NCBI RefSeq assembly: GCF_034661235.1
Contig: NZ_CP141059.1
Coordinates: 1-64,000, forward strand
Length of the DNA: 64,000 nucleotides
Reading direction: 5' to 3'
From: Nocardioides bizhenqiangii
Lineage (GTDB): Bacteria; Actinomycetota; Actinomycetes; Propionibacteriales; Nocardioidaceae
Shown here: piece by piece, positions 17,690 through 26,073 of the stretch
Numbering within the stretch: the first letter of the stretch is position 1
Layout: each line of letters opens with the position of its first letter
Made by a program: the position numbers and the translations under genes
Notes under the pieces: generated by a model
What the model saw: the letters and a program-made list of their open reading frames with translations, nothing else
Told to the model about the DNA's origin: nothing
The model's database searches: none

Positions 17690-18496
17690 GTGCAGCCGAC
17701 CGCCTGGTGGAGTCCCCGGTTGTGGGCCGCGCACCTGATCGCGCTGGTGTGCGCAGGCGCCGCGGTCGCCCTCGGGCTGTGGCAGTACGACGCCTGGCAG
17801 GCTCACCGGGAGGCCGAGCGGATCGACCTGACCAACGACGAGCCGCAGCCGCTGACCGACGTCCTCGGTCCCGACCAGCCGTTCCCGTCCGAGCACGTCG
17901 GCCGGCCGGTCACCGTCGAGGGCACCTGGCTGCCCGAGGGCACCGTGCTCGTGTCGGGTCGCGAGAAGAGCGGCGAGGACGGGAGCTGGGTCGTCACGCC
18001 GCTGACCGTCGGGGGTCCTGACGACGCCGCGATCGCCGTCGTCCGGGGCTGGCTGCCCGGCGACGACCCCGCCGCCGCGCCGGCGCCTCCGACCGGCACC
18101 GCCACCCTGGTCGGCTGGCTCCAGCCCGGGGAGGGCACCGGCGCCGCCGACGAGGATCCGACCGACGACGTCCTGCCCCAGGTGCGGATCGCCGACCTGG
18201 TGCAGCGGGTCGACGTCGACCTCTACGGCGGCTACGTCGTCGTCGATCCGGCGGCGACCGACGAGACCGGCGGTCGCAACGCCGGTACGACGCAGCTCGA
18301 GCCCGCCACCCTCGACCAGCTGCCGCCGGCCGGGACGTTCACCGGATGGCGCAACTTCGCCTATGCGATCGAGTGGTGGATGTTCGCGGCGTTCGCGCTG
18401 TTCCTGTGGTGGCGCTTCGTGCGCGATGCCGTCGCTGCGCGACCCCAGACCTCCGACCAGGCGGGCACGGACCGCCCGGTAGGTTCGGCGCCGTGA
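17690..18496 (+). CDS. SURF1 family cytochrome oxidase assembly protein
   Basis: 268 aa with the SURF1 plan. An N-terminal membrane helix (about residues 10-30) runs into the conserved GLWQ, a periplasmic domain contains VEGTWLP and VVRGWLPG, and a C-terminal helix is preceded by NFAYAIEWWMFA. SURF1 aids heme a insertion and assembly of cytochrome c oxidase. GTG start. The stop overlaps the DUF3817 start by 4 bases (GTGA), so the two are coupled. Confidence 0.92.
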   Translation: MQPTAWWSPRLWAAHLIALVCAGAAVALGLWQYDAWQAHREAERIDLTNDEPQPLTDVLGPDQPFPSEHVGRPVTVEGTWLPEGTVLVSGREKSGEDGSWVVTPLTVGGPDDAAIAVVRGWLPGDDPAAAPAPPTGTATLVGWLQPGEGTGAADEDPTDDVLPQVRIADLVQRVDVDLYGGYVVVDPAATDETGGRNAGTTQLEPATLDQLPPAGTFTGWRNFAYAIEWWMFAAFALFLWWRFVRDAVAARPQTSDQAGTDRPVGSAP

Positions 18497-18828
18497 GCGG
18501 CCTCTTCAAGACCTACCGCGTGCTGGCCTTGGTCGTCGGCGTGCTCCTCGTCGTGGGCACGATCGGGTCCGTCCTCAAGTACGGGCTCCCCGACGGCAGC
18601 ACGCTGCAACGGCTCGGCGAGGACCTGACGCCGGTCTGGCTCGTCCACGGCTGGATCTACATGATCTACGTCGTGATCGCGTTCGTGCTCACCCAGCGCG
18701 CGGGCTGGCCGCTGACGCGGTTCCTGCTGATGATGGTCGCGGGGCTGGTCCCGGGATTGATCTTCTGGGTCGAGCGCCGAGTCGCCTCGCAGCTCCGGGA
18801 CGAGCACCCGGAGCTGGCGAGGAGGTAG
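18493..18828 (+). CDS. DUF3817 membrane protein
   Basis: 111 aa. Three hydrophobic helices (about residues 7-28, 43-68 and 73-95), with the DUF3817 core VHGWIYMIYVV and the terminal FWVERR. Function unknown; small proteins of this family sit near respiratory or transport genes. The GTG start at 18493 overlaps the SURF1 stop. It converges on the repeat-rich gene with 3 bases between. Confidence 0.85.
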   Translation: MSGLFKTYRVLALVVGVLLVVGTIGSVLKYGLPDGSTLQRLGEDLTPVWLVHGWIYMIYVVIAFVLTQRAGWPLTRFLLMMVAGLVPGLIFWVERRVASQLRDEHPELARR

Positions 18829-18831
18829 GAC

Positions 18832-19392
18832 CTACGGCTTCTTCGCGTCGGAGTCCGTGAGCGGGTCGGACAGCGGGTCCGACAGCGGGTCGGAGAGCGG
18901 GTCGCCCTGGGTCTTCTCGGGAGCCGTCTCCACCGGCGGCACCGAGGACGCCGGGCTCGGCGGCGGAGCCGGGTCGTACGACGACTGCCAGCCGCCGTTG
19001 TCGCCGCTGCTGCCCTGGAGCTTCTTGGCCACCACGGCGACCGCGCCACCGATGGCGCCGAGCATGAGCAGCGTCTTGATCTTGGAGCGCTTCTTGGGCT
19101 TCGAGCCGGACAGCTCGGCTGCCTTGGTCTCGGCGAAGCTCTTCGCGTCGGTCGCCTTCTCGGCGAGGGTCGCCGCTCCCGCGGCCACCACGGGCGCTGC
19201 CAGCACCTTCGCGTCAGTGGCCTTCGCAGCAAGGGTCGCGGTGCCGGCGGCCACCACCGGGGCGGCCTTCTCCTTTGCGTCCGCCAGCGCGGGCTTGGCT
19301 GTGTCCTGCACGAAGTCCCGAGCCTGGTCGATCGCTGCTTCGACGTACCCCTCGGCCTGCTCGAGCATCGTCTTCTTCTTGCGAAGTCCCAT
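18832..19392 (-). CDS. Repeat-rich membrane protein of unknown function
   Basis: 186 aa from ATG 19392 (preceded by GAAGGGA; an upstream GTG is less likely). It has a basic N-terminus (GLRKKK) and an Ala-rich helical region with two near-identical 22-residue repeats (43-64 and 65-86, each beginning AAPVVAAG). A membrane helix (about 106-122) and a Pro-rich tail follow. The C-terminus has four tandem DPLS/DPLT units. The helical repeats resemble apolipoprotein/LEA-like membrane-surface helices. No known family recognised. Confidence 0.7.
   Translation of the reverse strand: MGLRKKKTMLEQAEGYVEAAIDQARDFVQDTAKPALADAKEKAAPVVAAGTATLAAKATDAKVLAAPVVAAGAATLAEKATDAKSFAETKAAELSGSKPKKRSKIKTLLMLGAIGGAVAVVAKKLQGSSGDNGGWQSSYDPAPPPSPASSVPPVETAPEKTQGDPLSDPLSDPLSDPLTDSDAKKP
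18859..18906. repeat. 12-bp minisatellite, four units
   Basis: Four consecutive 12-bp units of the form CAGCGGGTCGGA (18859, 18871, 18883, 18895), encoding DPLS repeats on the minus strand. Units differ by one to three bases. Copy number could vary between strains. Confidence 0.85.
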
Positions 19393-19574
19393 CGCCGAAT
19401 CCCTTCCGATTCCGAGAACTGTGCACCGGACCATCTGTCCTGGTCACTACCCCATCCCACCACGGCCAGACCCGTGCGAACCACCCGTGGGTCCGGGTGG
19501 AACTCGCCCCGTAGGATCGACGGCGAGCGTGCCGGCATCGAGCCGGCACGGACCGAACAGCGCGAAAGGCAGTC

Positions 19575-20132
19575 ATGGCGGACCTCCAGGCCATCCTGAA
19601 GACGAACAAGGGCGACATCACGATCAACCTGTTCCCCAACCACGCGCCGCGCACGGTGCAGAGCTTCGTCGGCCTGGCGACCGGCAAGCCGGTCGAGGTC
19701 TCCCCCGACGGCCCCTACCGGCCGTCGCCGCGCGAAGGATCGGCCGGGTCCACGCCGTTCTACGACGGTCTCGGCTTCCACCGGATCATCCCCGGCTTCA
19801 TGATCCAGGGCGGCTGCCCGCAGGGCACCGGCACCGGCGGTCCCGGCTACACGTTCGACGACGAGCCGCACCCCGAGCTGACCTTCGACAAGCCCTATCT
19901 GCTCGCGATGGCGAACGCCGGCGTCCAGGGCGGCAAAGGGACCAACGGCTCGCAGTTCTTCATCACCGTCGGCGCCACCAGCTGGCTGAACTTCAAGCAC
20001 ACCATCTTCGGTGAGGTCGCCGACCAGGCCGGTCGCGACGTCGTCGACGCGATCGCCGCGGTCCCGACCGGCGCCGGCGACCGCCCGGTCGAGCCGGTCG
20101 TGATCGAGACCCTCGAGATCACCGGCGCCTGA
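19575..20132 (+). CDS. ppiA: Cyclophilin-type peptidyl-prolyl cis-trans isomerase
   Basis: 185 aa, cytoplasmic (no signal peptide). Cyclophilin core motifs: FHRIIPGFMIQGG, the GTGTGGPGYTFDDE loop, MANAG, NGSQFFIT and HTIFGEV. It catalyses proline isomerisation in protein folding. A 13-residue insertion with PYRPSPREG sits before FYDG, as in other actinobacterial PpiA. ATG start after a GAAAGGC ribosome-binding site. The position next to the rhomboid and crgA genes matches mycobacterial synteny. Confidence 0.95.
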   Translation: MADLQAILKTNKGDITINLFPNHAPRTVQSFVGLATGKPVEVSPDGPYRPSPREGSAGSTPFYDGLGFHRIIPGFMIQGGCPQGTGTGGPGYTFDDEPHPELTFDKPYLLAMANAGVQGGKGTNGSQFFITVGATSWLNFKHTIFGEVADQAGRDVVDAIAAVPTGAGDRPVEPVVIETLEITGA

Positions 20133-20154
20133 GCACCGGCAGGCTCGACCACCG

Positions 20155-21081
20155 ATGAGCGCACCGGCCGGGGTGCCGACGTGCTACCGGCACCCCGACC
20201 GGGAGACCTACGTCCGTTGCCAGCGGTGCGAGAAGTCGATCTGCCCCGACTGCATGCGCGACGCGGCGGTCGGCTTCCAGTGCCCGGACTGCATCAAGGA
20301 GGGCGCGAAGAGCACCCGCCAGGCGCAGGCGGCGTACGGCGGCCGCCGGTCGTCGGACCCGCGCCTGACCTCGATGGTGCTGGTCGCGCTCAACGGGCTG
20401 GTCTGGGTCGCGATCCTCGCGACCGGCTGGAAGTCGAGCACGCTCACCGACCGGCTCGCCCTGCTCCCGACCGGGACCTGCCGCTCCGAGGGCGACCCCG
20501 GCTCGTTCTACCCGCGCCTGGACGCCGAGGGGCTCTGTGGGCAGATCCCGGACGGCCAGTGGTTCCCCGGCGTCTCCGACGGCGCCTACTGGCAGCTGGT
20601 CACCAGCATGTTCAGCCACGTCGAGATCTGGCACATCGGCTTCAACATGCTGGTCCTCTACTTCCTCGGGCCGCAGCTCGAGGCGGTCCTGGGACGGGCC
20701 CGTTTCCTCGCGCTCTACCTCGTCTCGGGCCTGGCCGGCTCCGTCTGCGTGTACTGGTTCTCGAACGAGGACACCTCGACCCTCGGCGCCTCCGGAGCCA
20801 TCTTCGGGCTGATGGGCGCGCTGCTCGTGGTCGCCTTCAAGGTGCGCGGCAACGTGCAGAGCATCGTGAGCTGGCTCGCGATCAACGCGGTCGTCACGGT
20901 CGTCTTCCCCGGCGTCTCCTGGCAGGGCCATCTCGGTGGGTTCCTCGGCGGCGTGCTGGTGACCGTGATCCTGGTCTACGCGCCCAAGGACCGGCGCGTG
21001 CTGCTCCAGGTCGCCGGGATCACGCTGGTCGTGGTGGCGCTCGCGGCCGCGACCGTCGCCCGGACCGTGGCACTGGCCTAG
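20155..21081 (+). CDS. Rhomboid intramembrane serine protease with N-terminal zinc-binding domain
   Basis: 308 aa. Residues ~8-48 form a B-box-like zinc module (CYRHP, CQRCEKSICPDC, CPDC) before the membrane part. The rhomboid catalytic serine lies in GASGAIFGLMGA and the histidine in GHLGGFLGG; six or seven transmembrane helices are evident. Rhomboids cleave transmembrane substrates inside the bilayer; the substrate here is unknown. ATG start, 22 bases after ppiA, so probably co-transcribed. Confidence 0.9.
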   Translation: MSAPAGVPTCYRHPDRETYVRCQRCEKSICPDCMRDAAVGFQCPDCIKEGAKSTRQAQAAYGGRRSSDPRLTSMVLVALNGLVWVAILATGWKSSTLTDRLALLPTGTCRSEGDPGSFYPRLDAEGLCGQIPDGQWFPGVSDGAYWQLVTSMFSHVEIWHIGFNMLVLYFLGPQLEAVLGRARFLALYLVSGLAGSVCVYWFSNEDTSTLGASGAIFGLMGALLVVAFKVRGNVQSIVSWLAINAVVTVVFPGVSWQGHLGGFLGGVLVTVILVYAPKDRRVLLQVAGITLVVVALAAATVARTVALA

Positions 21082-21093
21082 ACAATTCACAGG

Positions 21094-21160
21094 TTTCCCC
21101 ACAGTTGTGGAGAACTACAACCATGTAGTTATCCCCGGTTGTGGAGCAACCTGTGGAAAA
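21094..21160. other. DnaA-box-like cluster between rhomboid gene and crgA
   Basis: Within 67 bp there are TTTTCCACA (minus, 21152-21160) and TTCTCCACA (minus, 21106-21114), each one mismatch from TTGTCCACA. TTCCCCACA (plus, 21095-21103) and TGCTCCACA (minus, 21140-21148) have two mismatches each, and a TTATCCCC is at 21129. CCACA/TGTGG is also palindromic at 21099-21110. It is denser than the visible oriC spacer. Binding by DnaA is inferred. Confidence 0.5.
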
Positions 21161-21165
21161 GCACC

Positions 21166-21193
21166 GACCCGGCTCGTTTGAACGAGCCGGGTC
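21166..21193. terminator. Bidirectional terminator between convergent genes
   Basis: GACCCGGCTCGTT and its exact reverse complement are separated by TG, giving a 13-bp stem. It lies between the convergent rhomboid gene and crgA and could terminate both. Confidence 0.8.
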
Positions 21194-21218
21194 GAGGTGC
21201 AGATGCGACGGGTCGGCG

Positions 21219-21743
21219 CTACTCCCACTTGGTGGCGAAGGTGAACCCGACCGCCATGAACCCGATGCCGACGAACAGGTTCTTCTGCTCGAGGTCGTTG
21301 AAGATCGGGAGGTCCTGCGCGTGGTCGCCGGTGCCGACGACGTAGTAGGTGCAGATCCACAGCAGGCCGAGCACGAAGCAACCGAGCATGCCGACGACCA
21401 CGCCCCGGCCGCGGCCGAGCGGCGTCGAGGGGTGGGCGGCGATCATCAGGCCGAGCATGATCGCGCCGAAGCCGATCAGGTAGTTCCACTCCTGGAGGTC
21501 GCCCACGAAGTTCAACCCGGTGACGACGCCCGGCTCGAACGAGTCAGGGTCGACGTTGGGCTTGTTGTCGTCACCGAAGCCGGCGACCGGACGGACGCCG
21601 ATGTAGTAGTACGCCATCCACGCGATGCCGCCGAGGATGAGCACGAGGGAGACCAGGAAGCGGACGCTGAACACCGGACCGCTCGACGGGTCCTTGAACG
21701 CCGCATTGTCCGAACGCTTCAGGCTCGGGCGGGAGAACTTCAC
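21219..21743 (-). CDS. crgA: Cell division protein CrgA, internally duplicated
   Basis: CrgA inhibits or organises FtsZ/PBP assembly at the division site. Usual CrgA is about 85-95 aa with two membrane helices; this one is 174 aa with four (about 27-50, 84-104, 114-136, 153-170). The first half has GPVFSVRFLVSLVLILGGI then WNYLIGFGAIMLGLMIA. The second half repeats the plan, with RGVVVGMLGCFVLGLLWI then KNLFVGIGFMAVGFTFATKW, matching the CrgA C-terminal TMRW-type end. I read this as a tandem domain duplication. Position beside the DUF881 gene and the pknB block fits. Confidence 0.82.
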   Translation of the reverse strand: MKFSRPSLKRSDNAAFKDPSSGPVFSVRFLVSLVLILGGIAWMAYYYIGVRPVAGFGDDNKPNVDPDSFEPGVVTGLNFVGDLQEWNYLIGFGAIMLGLMIAAHPSTPLGRGRGVVVGMLGCFVLGLLWICTYYVVGTGDHAQDLPIFNDLEQKNLFVGIGFMAVGFTFATKWE

Positions 21744-21794
21744 GGGCGGGGCTCCTCAGTAACGGCATACCTGTCGGCGCCTACCCTAGACACC

Positions 21795-22598
21795 ATGACG
21801 GGCGCGCACACGGCTGGGCCGACGGAGCAGCCCGCTCCGCCGCCGCCGACCCCGCCGCAGCGACCACGCCGGTCGCTCGCGTGGCGGATCGGCACGCCCG
21901 TCGTCGGGGTGCTCAGCGGCGCCCTCTTCGTGGTGTCCGCTGCCGACAGCGGGGGCACCGACCTGCGCCCAGGTCGCTACACCGACCTCGCCGGGCTGGT
22001 GGAGGCCGAGGCCGCCGACTACGAAGAGGTCCGGCAGGACCTCGAGGACCTCGAGGACGACGTCGACTCCTTGACCGAGGAGGTCAGCGACGACCAGGTG
22101 GACCGCACCCGGGAGCGGGGCGAGGAGCTACTCGACCCCGCCGGCCTCGAGCCGCGCAGCGGACCCGGCGTCACGATCACGCTCAGCGACTCCCCGGACG
22201 AGAACCTCGACGAGGCGGTCGCCCACGACATCAAGGTCGCGCAGCTCGTGGTGCACCAGCAGGACGTTCAGGCCGTGGTCAACGCGCTGTGGGCCGGAGG
22301 AGCATCCGCGGTCACCATCGCCGGCCAGCGGGTCATCAGCACCACCGGCATCAAGTGCGAGGGTCCCGTGGTCCAGCTGCAGGGCGTGCCCTATCCCCAG
22401 CCCTACGTCATCCAGGCCGTCGGCGACCCGGCCGCACTGACAGCCGCCATCGACGCCGACCCGCTGGTGACCGGCTACCGCACCGACGCCGCGAACCCCT
22501 ACATCGAGATCGGCTGGGACATGGAGACCGAGGACCACGTCGAGGCGCCGGCGTACGACGGCCTGCTCGACCTCAGCTACGCCGAGCCGATCGGTTAG
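21795..22598 (+). CDS. DUF881 family protein
   Basis: 267 aa. Pro-rich start, a membrane helix (about residues 32-48), an acidic coiled coil (about 65-110) and the extracellular DUF881 domain (about 120-255: SGPGVTITLSDSP, VNALWAGGASAVTI, GQRV). DUF881 genes sit between crgA and pknB in mycobacteria and streptomycetes and are linked to division or cell-wall growth; molecular function is unknown. The ATG at 21795 is the first in a plausible context. Its stop overlaps the convergent pknB stop by 4 bases. No trpG/pabA gene lies between, unlike M. tuberculosis. Confidence 0.85.
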   Translation: MTGAHTAGPTEQPAPPPPTPPQRPRRSLAWRIGTPVVGVLSGALFVVSAADSGGTDLRPGRYTDLAGLVEAEAADYEEVRQDLEDLEDDVDSLTEEVSDDQVDRTRERGEELLDPAGLEPRSGPGVTITLSDSPDENLDEAVAHDIKVAQLVVHQQDVQAVVNALWAGGASAVTIAGQRVISTTGIKCEGPVVQLQGVPYPQPYVIQAVGDPAALTAAIDADPLVTGYRTDAANPYIEIGWDMETEDHVEAPAYDGLLDLSYAEPIG

Positions 22599-24538
22599 TC
22601 GTTCCCCTCGCCGTCCCCGTCGCCGGGCGGCGGGAAGCTCAGCGGGTCGAGCGGGTTGCTCCCGGCCTCGACCTCGTCGCCGTCGCTGAACGTGTCACCG
22701 TCGGAGTCCGGGTTCTCGGGGTCGGTGCCCAGCGTCGCCTCGTCGGTGTCGGACAGGCCGTCGTCGTCGGTGTCGGTCTCGGGCGGCGGCGCCGACGTGG
22801 TCGGCTCCTCGAAGATAGAGACGAAGATCGTGACCGTCTTGCCCTGGTCGACCTCTTCGCCCTCGCCCGGGATCACGTTGGTGACCTCACCCTTGGGTGC
22901 CTCGGAGGAGGCGTCCTCGAGCACGTCGACCTGGAAGCCGGCCTCCAGGATCAGCCGCTCCGCCTGTCCCTGGCGCAGCCCGATCACGTCGGGTACCACC
23001 TCGGGACCGTCGGAGACGCACAGCGTGACCGAGTCGTCGCGGCCGACCGACGCCTGCGGCTCGGGCGTCTGCTCGACGACGGTGCCGGCCGGCTCGTCGG
23101 TGTCGCACCTCTCCGGCGCGGTCAGGATGTTCTTGCGCTTGATCCCGGCCGCGACCAGCTCCTCGATCGCGATCCGCTGGAGCTTGCCGGTGACGTCGGG
23201 CATCGCGAAGTCGCACGGCCCGCTGCTGAGCACGAGCGTCACCTCGGAGCCGGGAGCGACGTACTCGTCGCCCGGCGGGTCCTGGTCGACCACCTGGCCG
23301 GCGTCGTACTGGTCGTCGCACTGCCGCTGCTTGTCGTCGATGGCCAGTCCCTCGTCGGCCAGCAGCTCGCGGGCGCGGTCGCGCTCGAAGCCGACCACCG
23401 ACGGCACCTGGACGTCGGTCGGCTCGTCGGGGAACAGCTTCGGCCACGCGAAGAAGGCGGCGGCCAGCAGGGCGAGTACCAGCAAGCCGAGCACCACCCA
23501 CAGCCACGGCTTGCGGCCGCCGTCGTCGCGGCGGTCGGCGGGCGGCACCGGCCGCTGCCGCTCCGAGGTGTCCGTCAGGCCGTTCGCCGGCGCGACCACC
23601 GCCGTGGCCGAGGTCGGCGGCTCATCGATCGGGGTCGGCAGCACCGCCGCCACCGGACGTCCGGCGAGGTAGCGCTCGATGTCGGCGCGCATCTGCGCAG
23701 CGGACTGGTAGCGGTCCTCGACCCGCTTCGCGAGCGCCTTCATCACGATCACGTCGATGTCGGGCGTCAGGTCGGCGTCGTGGTGGGACGGCGGCACGGC
23801 GGGCTCGCGCACGTGCTGGTAGGCGACCGCCACCGGGCTGTCGCCGACGAACGGCGGCCGGCCGGTGAGGAGCTCGTAGAGCAGGCAGCCGGCGGAGTAG
23901 ACGTCGGAGCGTGAGTCGACCGACTCACCGCGGGCCTGCTCGGGGGAGAGGTACTGCGCGGTGCCGACCACCGCCGCGGTCTGGGTCATCGACGACGCGG
24001 CGTCGCTGATGGCGCGGGCGATGCCGAAGTCCATCACCTTCACGTCGCCGGAGGGCGTGAGCATGACGTTGCCGGGCTTGATGTCGCGGTGGATGATCCC
24101 CGCGCGGTGGCTGTAGTCGAGCGCGGACAGCACGCCGCTGGTGATCTCGAGGGCCCGTTCGGGGAGGATCTTGCGGCCCTCACGGAGGATGTCGCGCAGC
24201 GTCCGCCCGGCGACGAACTCCATGACGATGTAGGGCTGCGCCACACCGTCGCCGGCCGGCTCCTCGCCGGTGTCGTAGACGGCGACGATCGCCGGGTGGT
24301 TGAGCGAGGCCGACGACTGCGCCTCGCGCCGGAAGCGCGCCTGGAAGGTCGCGTCGCTCGCCAGGTCGGTGCGCAGGCGCTTGACAGCGACCACCCTGCC
24401 GAGGCGGGCGTCGATGCCCTTGCGCACCTCGGCCATGCCGCCGCGGCCGAGCAGCTCGCCGAGCTGGTAGCGGCCGCCGACCGTCCCGGATCCCGTCCCG
24501 TTGCCCCCGGGCGGGTCCGTGGGCCCGGCGTTGCTCAT
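22595..24538 (-). CDS. pknB: PASTA-domain serine/threonine kinase PknB with C-terminal TSP3-like tail
   Basis: 647-aa membrane kinase that senses peptidoglycan fragments and controls growth. Kinase domain at residues 24-290: GRGGMAEV, Lys53, HRDIKPGN at 150-157, DFG 170-172, activation-loop Thr185/187. Membrane helix 344-366. Three PASTA repeats follow (about 374-440, 443-511, 512-575). Residues 588-632 add a thrombospondin type-3-like calcium motif (TDDDGLSDTDE, then PDSDGDTFSDGDE), not part of standard PknB. ATGA overlap with pknA. Confidence 0.95.
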   Translation of the reverse strand: MSNAGPTDPPGGNGTGSGTVGGRYQLGELLGRGGMAEVRKGIDARLGRVVAVKRLRTDLASDATFQARFRREAQSSASLNHPAIVAVYDTGEEPAGDGVAQPYIVMEFVAGRTLRDILREGRKILPERALEITSGVLSALDYSHRAGIIHRDIKPGNVMLTPSGDVKVMDFGIARAISDAASSMTQTAAVVGTAQYLSPEQARGESVDSRSDVYSAGCLLYELLTGRPPFVGDSPVAVAYQHVREPAVPPSHHDADLTPDIDVIVMKALAKRVEDRYQSAAQMRADIERYLAGRPVAAVLPTPIDEPPTSATAVVAPANGLTDTSERQRPVPPADRRDDGGRKPWLWVVLGLLVLALLAAAFFAWPKLFPDEPTDVQVPSVVGFERDRARELLADEGLAIDDKQRQCDDQYDAGQVVDQDPPGDEYVAPGSEVTLVLSSGPCDFAMPDVTGKLQRIAIEELVAAGIKRKNILTAPERCDTDEPAGTVVEQTPEPQASVGRDDSVTLCVSDGPEVVPDVIGLRQGQAERLILEAGFQVDVLEDASSEAPKGEVTNVIPGEGEEVDQGKTVTIFVSIFEEPTTSAPPPETDTDDDGLSDTDEATLGTDPENPDSDGDTFSDGDEVEAGSNPLDPLSFPPPGDGDGEGND

Positions 24539-26073
24539 CCGTTGTCACCTTCCGTCGAGAGACTGGTCACAGTCTCCGTGCTGGTGGTCTCGTCAGGCGG
24601 CGTCGTCTCGGTGGTCGGCGTGGTCTCGGGCGCGGGTGGTGGTCCCCAGTAGTGGACATCGACGGTGTCGCCCTCGTTCAGCTCGCCGGCCGGGTTGACG
24701 CTCAGCACCTCGTCCTCCGTCTCGCCGCCGGGATTGGCATCCTCGAACAGCCGGGGCCGGAGCCCCAGGAGCTGCAGCTCGCGCTCCACCTCGGCCACGT
24801 CACGGCCGATGTAGTCGTCGGCGTCGATGAACACCGCCGTGTCCTCGCTCGTCTCGGGCGTCGTCGGCTCACTCTCGGACGTCTCCGACGTCGCGGTCGT
24901 CGCCTGCGAGGTGCGGCGGCTCGGCGACCTGTCGTCGTTGCTGCTGCTCGGCTCGTCGTCGTCCTGCCCGAGCAGCAGCACGACCGCTGCGATCGCCGCA
25001 GCGACCAGGAGCAGCACGATCAGCACGATCGGGAGCACGTTGCGCCGGTCGCGCTTCTTCGGCTCCTCACCCTCGAAGGGGACGGCGCGGTCGAGCCGGT
25101 GGGTCGGACCGGTCGGTGGCTCGGCTCCGACGGGAACGGGAGCCACCGGCTGGGCTGGTGTCGCCGGCAGCACGGCGGTCGCGTCGTCCGGCGGCGCAGC
25201 CGCGGCGCGCATCCCTACCTCGGCGCCGCGGAGCGCGGCGGCGAGCTCGGCACCGTCGGCGTACCGCTCGGCCGGGTCCTTGGCCAGCGCCCGCCGGACG
25301 ATCGTGCGGAGGTCCTCGGGCAGGTCGTCCGGCAGGTCGGGGACCGGCTGCTGCAGGTGGGCGAGTGCTGTCGCGACCGGGGAGTCGGCCTCGAACGGCC
25401 GTCGGCCGGTCAGGCACTCGAAGCCGACCACGCCGAGCGAGTAGACGTCGGACGCCGGGGTCGACGGGTTGCCGCGCGCCTGCTCGGGAGAGAGGTACTG
25501 CGGCGTGCCCATCACCGCTCCGGTGCGGGTGATCTGGGCGTCGTCGGCCGCGCGGGCGATGCCGAAGTCGGTGACCTTGACCCGCCGGTCCGGGGTGACG
25601 ATCAGGTTGGCGGGCTTCACGTCGCGGTGGACGATGGCCGCCCGGTGTGCGACGGCGAGCGCGTCCGCGGTCTGCGTCAGCAGGTCGCGCACCACCGCCG
25701 GGTCGAGGGTGCGGCCGGCGTCCCTGGCCTGCACCAGCAGGGCGGACAGCGGCTGGCCCTCGACCAGCTCCATCACGAGGTACGGCGACGCCGAGTCGGC
25801 GGGGCCGCCCGGGTCGGAGGAGTAGTCGAACACCCCGGCGATGCCCGGGTGCTGCAGGGCGGCGGCGTTGCGGGCCTCGGTGTCGAACCGGGTCCGGAAC
25901 TGCGGGTCGTCGGCGTACTCGTGCTTGAGCACCTTGACCGCGACCGGCCGGTTGAGCCGGGTGTCGGTCGCCCGCCACACCACGCCCATGCCGCCGGTGG
26001 CGATCCGGGAGTCGAGGCGGTAGCGGTGGGCCTCGTCGGCGAACTGCTCGGGCTGCCCTGGCTGGTCAGTCAT
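24535..26073 (-). CDS. pknA: Serine/threonine protein kinase PknA (with one PASTA domain)
   Basis: 512 aa. Kinase domain about residues 18-285: ATGGMGVVW glycine loop, AVKVLK Lys47, HRDVKPAN, DFGIA, TGAVMGTPQYLSPEQ activation loop. Membrane helix about 345-369. A Ser/Thr-rich linker precedes one extracellular PASTA-like domain (about 420-480, DDYIGRDVAEVERELQLLG) and a Thr/Glu tail. PknA phosphorylates cell-division and envelope proteins such as FtsZ and Wag31 in relatives. The start overlaps the pbpA stop by 8 bases. Confidence 0.93.
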   Translation of the reverse strand: MTDQPGQPEQFADEAHRYRLDSRIATGGMGVVWRATDTRLNRPVAVKVLKHEYADDPQFRTRFDTEARNAAALQHPGIAGVFDYSSDPGGPADSASPYLVMELVEGQPLSALLVQARDAGRTLDPAVVRDLLTQTADALAVAHRAAIVHRDVKPANLIVTPDRRVKVTDFGIARAADDAQITRTGAVMGTPQYLSPEQARGNPSTPASDVYSLGVVGFECLTGRRPFEADSPVATALAHLQQPVPDLPDDLPEDLRTIVRRALAKDPAERYADGAELAAALRGAEVGMRAAAAPPDDATAVLPATPAQPVAPVPVGAEPPTGPTHRLDRAVPFEGEEPKKRDRRNVLPIVLIVLLLVAAAIAAVVLLLGQDDDEPSSSNDDRSPSRRTSQATTATSETSESEPTTPETSEDTAVFIDADDYIGRDVAEVERELQLLGLRPRLFEDANPGGETEDEVLSVNPAGELNEGDTVDVHYWGPPPAPETTPTTETTPPDETTSTETVTSLSTEGDNG

